NCBI GenBank assembly: GCA_015491595.1
Contig: WFVP01000348.1
Span: 1 to 5,008, forward strand
Source of the DNA: Anaerolineales bacterium
Lineage (GTDB): Bacteria; Chloroflexota; Anaerolineae; Anaerolineales; DRMV01
Reading direction: 5' to 3'
Length of the DNA: 5,008 nucleotides
The position numbers and the translations under genes are program-made. Under the pieces are notes generated by a model that did not search any database, was not told the DNA's origin, and saw only the letters and a list, made by a program, of their open reading frames with translations. This document shows positions 1 to 5,008 of the stretch, piece after piece. Each line of letters begins with the position of its first letter. The first letter of the stretch is position 1.

Positions 1-1178
1 CCATCGAGGGTTTCGCCCGCATTCAAGAAAGCGACATGCGTTTGGTACTGGACCCGGACACCTACGCCGTGCTGCCCTGGACACCACCGGAACGCCGCCG
101 TGCCCGAATTTTCTGCGACGTTTACCTGCCCGATGGTACGCCCTTTGAAGGAGACCCACGAGGACGGCTGAAACGCTTCCTGCAGAAACTCAACCAGGAG
201 AAAGGCTGGACATACTATGTGGGCCCTGAACCGGAGTTCTTCCTGTTCAAGCCCGGCAACGGTCCGGTTCATCCCGTACCCCATGATGTGGGGAGTTATT
301 TTGATTTTTCGGCCAATGACGAAGCCGCGCAGGTGCGCGCCAAACTCATGGAAGCTCTTACATCCATGGGCCTGGAAGTGGAAATGGGCCACCACGAGGT
401 GGCGCGCGGGCAGCACGAAATTGACTTCCGTTATGCCGATGCGTTGCGCACCGCCGACAACGTGGTGACCCTCAAGTACACCGTGAAGGCCATCGCGTAC
501 CAGCACGGCCTCATCGCCTCCTTCATGCCCAAGCCGGTCTTTGGCATCAACGGTTCGGGCATGCACTGTCATCAGTCCCTGTTCCAGGGGGACACCAACC
601 TGTTCTTCGACCCTGACGACGAATTCAAACTCTCTCGCATTGCCTACGGCTTCATTGCCGGGCAGCTGGCCCACGCGCGAGCCATGAGCGCGGTGGTCTC
701 GCCCACGGTGAACTCGTACAAGCGTCTGGTCCCTGGCTACGAGGCCCCGGTCTACATCAGTTGGGCGCAAATCAACCGTTCGGCCCTTATCCGCATCCCC
801 CGATACACGCCAGGACGGGAAAAGTCCACCCGTGCGGAGCTCCGCAGCCCTGACCCTTCCGCGAACCCCTACCTGGCTTTTCTGGTCATGCTGGCCGCGG
901 GTCTGGACGGTATTGAGAAGGGGCTGACGCCGCCTCCGCCGGCCAACAACATCAACCTGTACGAGCTCACGCCGGGCCAGCGCCGTCGCATGGGCATCAA
1001 GATGCTGCCGGGCTTCCTGGAGGAGGCCCTGGACGAACTGGCCCGGGACCAGGTACTCAAGGACGCCCTGGGACCGGTGCTTTATGAGGTCTTCATGCGG
1101 GCCAAACGGGCGGAAATCGAGGCCTTCCGTACCGCGGTGACGGATTGGGAAATCAAGCGGTATCTGGAGACTGCTTAG
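1..1178 (+). CDS. glnA: Glutamine synthetase type I, 5'-truncated by window edge
   Basis: This cytosolic enzyme makes glutamine from glutamate, ammonia and ATP. The reading frame is open from base 3, before the ATG at 36, and its first residues are IEGFARIQESD, the conserved segment just before that Met. The ATG at 36 is therefore internal, and about 56 N-terminal residues lie outside the window. Counting the codon at base 3 as residue 1, the visible 391 residues contain the metal/glutamate site EPEFF (75-79), the HHE and QHEID segments (130-141), the nucleotide-site motif GSGMHCH (184-190), the flexible-loop signature NSYKRLVPGYEAP (237-249) and ELRSPDPSANPY (279-290). The GSI-beta insertion is absent, and Arg6 aligns with B. 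subtilis Arg62, implicated in glutamine feedback; both point to a GSI-alpha-like enzyme. The length fits the usual 440-450 residues once the missing start is added. A strong hairpin follows the TAG stop. The family call is very secure. Confidence 0.97.
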   Translation, partial: IEGFARIQESDMRLVLDPDTYAVLPWTPPERRRARIFCDVYLPDGTPFEGDPRGRLKRFLQKLNQEKGWTYYVGPEPEFFLFKPGNGPVHPVPHDVGSYFDFSANDEAAQVRAKLMEALTSMGLEVEMGHHEVARGQHEIDFRYADALRTADNVVTLKYTVKAIAYQHGLIASFMPKPVFGINGSGMHCHQSLFQGDTNLFFDPDDEFKLSRIAYGFIAGQLAHARAMSAVVSPTVNSYKRLVPGYEAPVYISWAQINRSALIRIPRYTPGREKSTRAELRSPDPSANPYLAFLVMLAAGLDGIEKGLTPPPPANNINLYELTPGQRRRMGIKMLPGFLEEALDELARDQVLKDALGPVLYEVFMRAKRAEIEAFRTAVTDWEIKRYLETA

Positions 1179-1181
1179 GAG

Positions 1182-1218
1182 AAGGGGCAGGGGGCGAGAG
1201 AATAGCCCCTTGCCCCTT
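1182..1218. terminator. GC-rich hairpin between convergent genes, probable bidirectional terminator
   Basis: Bases 1182-1195 (AAGGGGCAGGGGGC) pair with 1205-1218 (GCCCCTTGCCCCTT) around a 9-base loop. Read on the + strand this is 14 continuous pairs with one G-U wobble; on the - strand that pair becomes an A-C mismatch. The hairpin begins three bases after the glutamine synthetase stop and its far end touches the stop codon of the - strand small gene, which is where a shared terminator would sit. No proper T-tract follows in either direction (CTTTAG on +, CTTCTCC on -). Termination may therefore be inefficient, may need a factor, or the hairpin may mainly protect mRNA 3' ends. Confidence 0.7.
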
Positions 1219-1490
1219 TAGCAGCAGCGCATGCCCCCGCCTTCTCGAGCGAGTTTGTCAATGAGAGACAGTTCCCGTTTCCAGGACAGAATGATGGGAA
1301 CGGCATAAGGCAATAGGCGCAATCCGTCCGGCAGGGCCAGCAGAGACAGCCCGGCGAATTCCGTCGCCAGATGAATGGCCCAGATGTGCTCTAAGGCCTC
1401 GCGGGTTTTGACCTGTTGCATGCTGAGAATTTGCTGCCCTCCGGCCATGAGGAAAAGGGTGCACTGCAGACGGGACCACCAAGAGGACAT
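1218..1490 (-). CDS. Small unrecognised protein with C-terminal Met-Arg-Cys-Cys
   Basis: This 90-residue protein matches no family I recognise. Its reality is supported by a perfect GGAGGT five bases before the ATG and by its place 45 bases behind the CsoR-like gene on the same strand. The N-terminus (about 1-22) is amphipathic to hydrophobic with Trp4, Trp5 and Cys10. Residues 23-45 look like a polar helix (QQVKTREALEHIWAIHLATE). Residues 46-71 are rich in Leu, Ala, Ile and Pro but carry Asp56 and Arg59, so a membrane span is possible but not clear. A charged stretch follows, then a flexible GGG and the tail MRCC. Vicinal cysteines at the extreme C-terminus beside a metal pump and metal sensor suggest thiophilic-metal binding or delivery; this is inference only. 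It is the last gene of the apparent operon, and its stop overlaps the edge of the convergent hairpin. Confidence 0.75.
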   Translation of the reverse strand: MSSWWSRLQCTLFLMAGGQQILSMQQVKTREALEHIWAIHLATEFAGLSLLALPDGLRLLPYAVPIILSWKRELSLIDKLAREGGGMRCC

Positions 1491-1495
1491 GGGAA

Positions 1496-1501
1496 ACCTC
1501 C
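1496..1501 (-). promoter_or_regulatory. Ribosome binding site of the small Cys-tailed gene
   Basis: GGAGGT on the - strand lies five bases before the ATG at 1490-1488. It is the main evidence that this short unrecognised reading frame is translated, and it selects the 90-residue frame over the overlapping 74-residue frame starting at 1482. Confidence 0.8.
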
Positions 1502-1535
1502 GTCGTGTATCGCCACGGAAGAGGTCAGCGCGTGG

Positions 1536-1874
1536 TCAGGAGTGGCGAAGGACCACCTTGAGGGCCTCCTTGAGGCTTGCCAGGCTGGCCTTGCCTTCCG
1601 AAGTGGTTACACATTCCATCACACAGGAATCGATGTGCCCCTCCAGGAGTTTCACGATGACTTGATTCAGAGCCGAACGGACCGCGGCCAGTTGAATGAG
1701 CAGGGTGTTGCAATCTTCGTGTTCGGCCAACATGCGGCGTACGGCTCGGATGTGACCTTCGATGCGGGCCAGTCGTACATCCAGGTCTTTCGTTTGTTGG
1801 GGAGAGAGATAAACCTCAACCCGTGATACGTCGCTTCGCACCACAACCAAGGAACGCGGCTTTTCTTCAGACAT
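1536..1874 (-). CDS. CsoR/RcnR-family metal-sensing transcriptional repressor
   Basis: This 112-residue protein belongs to the all-helical CsoR/RcnR (DUF156) family, homo-oligomeric repressors that leave DNA when they bind metal or react at a cysteine. The core begins near residue 30 with DLDVRLARIEGHIRAVRRML, typical of helix 1. Cys55, His80 and Cys84 have exactly the spacing of the Cu(I) ligands Cys36, His61 and Cys65 of M. tuberculosis CsoR. His80 argues against the persulfide sensor CstR, and Cys84 in place of His argues against RcnR and FrmR. Odd points: the residue before Cys55 is Asp rather than the usual Tyr, the position of CsoR Glu81 is Ser100 in a gapless alignment, there is an extra Cys88, and the 27-residue leader before helix 1 contains a strand-like stretch (VVVRSDVSRVEVYL). 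It most likely controls the neighbouring P-type ATPase operon and perhaps itself. The family call is firm; the inducer is not. Confidence 0.93.
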   Translation of the reverse strand: MSEEKPRSLVVVRSDVSRVEVYLSPQQTKDLDVRLARIEGHIRAVRRMLAEHEDCNTLLIQLAAVRSALNQVIVKLLEGHIDSCVMECVTTSEGKASLASLKEALKVVLRHS

Positions 1875-1879
1875 TTTAC

Positions 1880-1885
1880 CCTCCT
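1880..1885 (-). promoter_or_regulatory. Ribosome binding site of the CsoR-like gene
   Basis: AGGAGG on the - strand, five bases before the ATG at 1874-1872. It fixes the start so that the unusual N-terminal leader of the repressor is included in the protein. Confidence 0.8.
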
Positions 1886-1914
1886 CTTACCTCTAAGGTC
1901 ATGCGCGCTTTCGC

Positions 1915-1932
1915 GGCCTATCGTATAGGGCC
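1915..1932. promoter_or_regulatory. Inverted repeat, candidate operator
   Basis: CCTAT (1917-1921) and ATAGG (1925-1929) form a perfect inverted repeat around CGT. Allowing one extra G in the right half, the arms grow to GGCCTAT / ATAGGGCC. It lies in the 71-base gap before the CsoR-like gene and overlaps the best -10 candidate, as an autoregulatory operator would. CsoR operators are pseudo-palindromes with G/C-rich blocks and A/T-rich flanks; the resemblance is only general. It could instead be a small RNA hairpin behind the glycosyltransferase stop, but no T-tract follows. Confidence 0.4.
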
Positions 1933-1949
1933 TCCCTGCTCAGCGTCAT
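1920..1949 (-). promoter_or_regulatory. Weak candidate sigma-70-type promoter for the CsoR-like gene
   Basis: On the - strand ATGACG (1949-1944, 4 of 6 match to TTGACA) is followed after 16 bases by TATACG (1927-1922) or after 18 bases by TACGAT (1925-1920), each 4 of 6 to TATAAT. The -35 candidate overlaps the stop codon of the glycosyltransferase gene. Such matches arise easily by chance. The argument for it is its place in the largest gap of the operon and its overlap with the inverted repeat. Confidence 0.3.
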
Positions 1950-3208
1950 TTCAGATAGCGCTCAAGCAGTGAAACAGCCCGGGCCACGCCGTCCTCCCGA
2001 CGCAGTCTTTCTCCCAGGTGGGCTGCGCGTTCCCGTAAGGTCGGGTCGTGTGTCACCTGTTCCAACGCTTGTGCCAGGCGACGTGCCGTAAGGCCGTGAG
2101 CGGGAACCGGCGTGGACCCCACCCCTAAGGCATGGACCCGGTAGGCCCAGAAGAACTGGTCCACGAAGAAGGGTACGGGGACCGTGGGCCGTCCGTGTTT
2201 GAGCCCTGTGGCCGTGGTTCCTCCGCCCGCATGATGCACCACGGCATCCACGCGCGGGAAGAGCCATTCGTGGGCCACCTGCTCGGTGACGAAAATCCGC
2301 CGGGATGGGCGCAGGGGAAGCCGACCCCAACCGGAAAGCACCACCGCCCGCAGGCCCGTACGTTCCAGGGCTTCGGTGATGGCCCGGGCCATACGTTCGG
2401 GATGGGGCAGCGGCATGCTTCCGAAACCAATGGCCACGACCGGCTCTTTTTCTCGCAGAAAGGCTTCCAGTTCGGGGGAAGGGGGTTCCAGGGCTTCGGT
2501 GTTCAGAAACCAGTATCCCGTGATGTGGATATGGTCCCCCCAATCGGCCGGCCGAGGGACGACATACCGACTGAAGCCGTACAGCACAGGGATTTCCCCA
2601 CGATAAAGCCGCGGATAGGGGCCCAGGGCCGAAAGGGGCGGCAAACCCAGGGTCTCCCGCCGCCAGCGGTTGATGTCCTTGCGAATGAGGTTCCAGACGG
2701 ACAGTTCCATGGCGACATACGTCCAGCGGTTGAACCATCCGAACCGATGCAGCCAGCGCGGGACCGCACCGATGGGTGCGGGAAAGGCCGAAGTGCGGGT
2801 CTGGGGCTGCAGGAACGCGGCCACCGCGGGCACGCCCATGGCCTCGGCGATATGGTAGGCCGGAAAGCCCAGGGTGGAGAACACGATGCCCTGAACGCCC
2901 TGGCATCCCTTCAGGGTGTCTTCCAGAAAGGCAGGCATGAATTCTCGGAAGGCCTTCATCATGGTGCGCATGAAGACCAGCGGGTTACGTCCGGCGGCCA
3001 GCGCCCGGCGATGCCAGATACGGGTCATCAGGTCGCGCGGGTTGCCTCGAAGCGGCGCGAACTCCAGCCCGCGGACCTCGGCCCAGGAGGCAAAGGGTTC
3101 GTGGGTCACCAGGCGGACATGGTACCCCGCCTGCTTCATTCCCTCAGCCAGGGCTACATAGGGTTGGACATCTCCGCGACTGCCCGCACAAACCAGGGCA
3201 ATGCGCAT
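1946..3208 (-). CDS. GT1-family glycosyltransferase, UGT80/sterol-glucosyltransferase-like
   Basis: This is a 420-residue GT-B fold enzyme that should transfer a sugar from a nucleotide-sugar donor to a lipid-like or other small hydrophobic acceptor. Counting from MRIALV: the N-terminal domain opens with GSRGDVQPYVALA (9-21), the glycine-rich acceptor-domain signature of this family. The C-terminal donor-binding domain has GFGSMP (261-266), the HEW segment (313-315), HHAGGGTTATG (325-335) and PFFVDQFFWA (346-355), the bacterial counterpart of the plant UGT donor box. These match sterol 3-beta-glucosyltransferase-like and antibiotic-type GTs; the acceptor cannot be read from sequence. No signal peptide or membrane helix is evident. 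The start chosen is the ATG at 3208: GGAGGT lies 8 bases before it but only 2 bases before the in-frame GTG at 3214. The gene lies 31 bases behind the P-type ATPase, so the two are probably co-transcribed. Its presence between a metal pump and its regulator is unexpected. Confidence 0.9.
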   Translation of the reverse strand: MRIALVCAGSRGDVQPYVALAEGMKQAGYHVRLVTHEPFASWAEVRGLEFAPLRGNPRDLMTRIWHRRALAAGRNPLVFMRTMMKAFREFMPAFLEDTLKGCQGVQGIVFSTLGFPAYHIAEAMGVPAVAAFLQPQTRTSAFPAPIGAVPRWLHRFGWFNRWTYVAMELSVWNLIRKDINRWRRETLGLPPLSALGPYPRLYRGEIPVLYGFSRYVVPRPADWGDHIHITGYWFLNTEALEPPSPELEAFLREKEPVVAIGFGSMPLPHPERMARAITEALERTGLRAVVLSGWGRLPLRPSRRIFVTEQVAHEWLFPRVDAVVHHAGGGTTATGLKHGRPTVPVPFFVDQFFWAYRVHALGVGSTPVPAHGLTARRLAQALEQVTHDPTLRERAAHLGERLRREDGVARAVSLLERYLK

Positions 3209-3216
3209 GGACACAT

Positions 3217-3222
3217 ACCTCC
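3217..3222 (-). promoter_or_regulatory. Ribosome binding site deciding the glycosyltransferase start
   Basis: GGAGGT on the - strand is 8 bases from the ATG at 3208-3206 but only 2 bases from the in-frame GTG at 3214-3212 and directly beside an out-of-frame ATG at 3216. Spacing therefore favours the ATG at 3208, two codons shorter than the longest frame. Confidence 0.7.
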
Positions 3223-3239
3223 ATATTCCAGGGCGCTTT

Positions 3240-5008
3240 TTAGCCCACGGTCGTGGTGATGCGCCTGCGACCTACCATGAACGAATTCGCCAGCACCGCG
3301 CTCACGCTCAAGACCATGGCCACCATGGCCCATACGGGATGTACAAGCCCTGTGGTGGCCAGGGGAACGCCGATGCCGTTGAAGGCAAAGGCCAGGACCA
3401 GGTTCTGCAGGGTCTTGCGATAGGTGGACGTGGCGATGTCGTGGGCCTCCAGCAGGCCCATGAGCCGGGGCCGCACCAGGATGATGTCCGCGGATTCCAT
3501 GGCGATATCCGTGCCCGAGGCCATGGCCACGCCCACATCGGCCTGGGTGAGCGCGGGCGCGTCGTTGATGCCGTCCCCCACCATGACCACCCGATGCCCC
3601 TGGGCCTGCCAGGCCCGGATGTGGGCGGCCTTCTCCTGGGGGCGCACCCGGGCCACGACCCGGTCGATGCCCACCTGCGCGGCCACGGCCCGGGCCGTGG
3701 TTTCCTGGTCGCCGGTGAGCAGGACCACCTGCCAGCCCCGCGCCCGCATGCGCGCGATGGCCTGGGCCGCGTCGGGCCGGGGCGTATCGGCCAGGGCAAT
3801 CAGGCCCACGGCTTGCGGCCGGGCCTGGGTTTCGACCGCGACCACGACCACGGTCTTGGCTTCCCGCTGCAGGCGTTCCAGCGGGGCGCGCAGGGCGGCG
3901 AGGTCCGCGCCCTGGGCTTCCACCCAGGTGGGGCTGCCCACCCAAACCCGCTTTCCCGCGGCTTGAGCCACGACGCCCCGACCGGGATGGGCCTGGAATT
4001 CCTCCGGCGCGGGATATTCCACCCGTTCCCGTGCCACCACCTCCATGATGGCCTGGCCCAGGGGGTGTTCGGAGAAGGTTTCGGCGGTCGCGGCCCAGCG
4101 CAGCACGTCCTTTTGGGTAAAGCCCGGTCCCGGCACCACGTCTGTTACCCGGGGCTGGCCCTGGGTGACGGTACCGGTTTTGTCCAGGGCGGCCAGGGTG
4201 ACCTCCCGAAACACCTGAAAGGCCTCCCCGGAACGCATGAGGATGCCCCGCCGCGCGGCTTCGCCGCCCCCGCGAATCATGGCCAGGGGCATGGCCATGC
4301 CCAGCGCACACGGGTACCCCATGACCAGCACGGCCAGGGCCGCGTAAATGGCCCGCGGGACGTCCGGCCCTCCCCACAGCAGCCATGCGCCCAGGGTCCA
4401 GAAAAGCACCGCGAACCCCGCGAACAGCAGCACACCGGGCACGTAATAGGCCAGGATGCGGTCCACCACCAGGAGGATGTTGGGCTTCATGGCCCGGGCC
4501 TCTTCCACAGCCCGTACCACCTGGTGGAGGAAACTCTCCTCGCCGACGCGAGTGACCTCGACCAACAGGCTGCCCGTCAGGTTCACCGAACCGCCGATGA
4601 CCTCGCTGCCCGGTGCCTTGGGTACGGGCATGGGCTCCCCGGTGACCAGACTTTCGTTCACTTCGGAGGCGCCTTCCAGAACCCGTCCGTCTACCGGGAT
4701 GGCTTCTCCGGGACGCACCCGCACCCGGTCGCCGGGCCGTACGTCCTCCAGCGGTACCTCCACTTCCCGCCCGTCCCGCACCACCCGAGCGGTTTCGGGT
4801 TGCAGGGCGAGAAGCCGCAGGATGGCCTGGGAAGCCCGGGTGCGCACCAGGAGGGAAACGTAGCCGGAAAGCAAATGGTAGGTGGTGACGAACACGGCCA
4901 CGGCGAAGAAATCCGCGGCCGGATAGGCCAGGGCGGGAATCCCCAGGCTGCGACCCAACAGCCCCAACACCCCACCCAGGATGCCGGCCCATGCACCCAG
5001 TTCCAGCA
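3240..5008 (-). CDS. Heavy-metal P1B-type ATPase, YPC variant, 5'-truncated by window edge
   Basis: This integral membrane pump uses ATP to expel a soft metal ion. The frame stays open to the window edge upstream of the GTG at 4970 (visible [12 protein letters not shown]), so that GTG is not the start. The first helices, and any N-terminal metal-binding domain, lie outside. Counting from the codon at 4970: a helix at about 22-42, actuator domain with TGE (110-112), helices at about 172-198 and 207-231, phosphorylation site DKTGT (263-267, Asp263), SEHPL (300-304) typical of P1B nucleotide domains, TGD (419-421), [10 protein letters not shown] (465-474), and last helices at about 523-543 and 545-565. 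All catalytic motifs are intact, so it should be active. The metal-site motifs depart from CopA: Tyr219-Pro-Cys221 replaces CPC, Phe530-Asn531 replaces YN, and Met552-x-x-Ser555-Val556 replaces MxxSS. The nearby CsoR-like gene suggests Cu(I) or another thiophilic ion. The P1B call is firm; the metal is uncertain, so no symbol is given. Confidence 0.95.
   Translation of the reverse strand, partial: LELGAWAGILGGVLGLLGRSLGIPALAYPAADFFAVAVFVTTYHLLSGYVSLLVRTRASQAILRLLALQPETARVVRDGREVEVPLEDVRPGDRVRVRPGEAIPVDGRVLEGASEVNESLVTGEPMPVPKAPGSEVIGGSVNLTGSLLVEVTRVGEESFLHQVVRAVEEARAMKPNILLVVDRILAYYVPGVLLFAGFAVLFWTLGAWLLWGGPDVPRAIYAALAVLVMGYPCALGMAMPLAMIRGGGEAARRGILMRSGEAFQVFREVTLAALDKTGTVTQGQPRVTDVVPGPGFTQKDVLRWAATAETFSEHPLGQAIMEVVARERVEYPAPEEFQAHPGRGVVAQAAGKRVWVGSPTWVEAQGADLAALRAPLERLQREAKTVVVVAVETQARPQAVGLIALADTPRPDAAQAIARMRARGWQVVLLTGDQETTARAVAAQVGIDRVVARVRPQEKAAHIRAWQAQGHRVVMVGDGINDAPALTQADVGVAMASGTDIAMESADIILVRPRLMGLLEAHDIATSTYRKTLQNLVLAFAFNGIGVPLATTGLVHPVWAMVAMVLSVSAVLANSFMVGRRRITTTVG

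Noticed and set aside
36..38. ATG as the glutamine synthetase start codon
   Set aside because: The 11 in-frame codons before it encode the conserved IEGFARIQESD segment of GSI enzymes, so this Met is internal.
1375..1826. Two + strand frames of 96 and 136 codons antisense to the repressor and small gene
   Set aside because: They overlap a clear CsoR-family gene on the other strand, have no recognisable domain, and the opposite-strand genes have strong ribosome binding sites.
2362..2501. 17-bp direct repeat at 2362-2378 and 2485-2501
   Set aside because: Both copies encode Thr-Glu-Ala-Leu-Glu in the glycosyltransferase frame, 41 codons apart. There are only two copies and no wider repeat, so chance or codon preference is enough.
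2132..3259. 375-codon + strand frame opposite the glycosyltransferase
   Set aside because: It is antisense to a gene with full GT-B motifs, has Gly/Arg/His-rich composition with no domain, and no supporting context.
3683..3700. Perfect 18-bp palindrome CCACGGCCCGGGCCGTGG
   Set aside because: It lies inside the ATPase coding sequence (Thr-Ala-Arg-Ala-Val) where GC-rich Ala/Arg codons readily make palindromes. The core GGCCCGGGCC recurs at 2381-2390 and 4491-4500, also in coding sequence.
4968..4970. GTG as the ATPase start codon
   Set aside because: The frame continues upstream to the window edge with hydrophobic helix-like sequence, and starting here would remove the first membrane helices that every P1B ATPase needs.
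3154..4992. 612-codon open frame on the - strand, longer than the visible start-to-stop ATPase frame
   Set aside because: It overlaps the ATPase in another frame and reads as Gly/Arg/Pro-rich low-complexity protein with no domain, a by-product of GC-rich codons. The competing frame holds every P-type ATPase motif.

Overview
This window holds parts of two transcription units that converge near base 1200. A truncated glutamine synthetase gene (glnA type I) enters from the left on the + strand. Four genes on the - strand enter from the right in the order: truncated heavy-metal P1B-type ATPase, GT1-family glycosyltransferase, CsoR-family metal-sensing repressor, and a 90-residue unrecognised protein ending in Cys-Cys. 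The ends of the two units are separated by a 14-bp GC-rich hairpin at 1182-1218. There are no RNA genes, mobile elements or CRISPR arrays that I can support, and no stretch over 300 bases lacks a gene.

The organism looks like a moderately to highly GC-rich bacterium that uses strong Shine-Dalgarno sequences (GGAGGT or AGGAGG in front of three genes). The GSI-alpha-like glutamine synthetase and the style of the ATPase and glycosyltransferase would fit a Chloroflexota-type or other thermophile-related lineage. That is a low-confidence impression from protein style, not a demonstrated assignment.

Layout: 1-1178 glutamine synthetase (about 56 N-terminal residues lie outside the window); 1182-1218 convergent hairpin; 1218-1490 small protein; 1536-1874 CsoR-like repressor; 1875-1945 gap with an inverted repeat over a possible -10 box; 1946-3208 glycosyltransferase; 3240-5008 P-type ATPase (N-terminus outside the window).

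The - strand genes look like a metal-efflux operon: a membrane pump, its likely thiol/His metal-sensing repressor and a small Cys-tailed protein, with a lipid- or sterol-type glycosyltransferase inserted between pump and repressor. The most notable point is that the pump is not a canonical CopA. The CPC metal site of helix M6 is Tyr-Pro-Cys, the M7 Tyr-Asn is Phe-Asn, and the M8 Met-x-x-Ser-Ser is Met-x-x-Ser-Val. The repressor keeps the Cys-His-Cys metal ligands of CsoR but lacks the usual second-shell Tyr and Glu. Pump and sensor therefore both differ from the copper prototypes, so the cargo metal, or the way Cu(I) is bound, is open.
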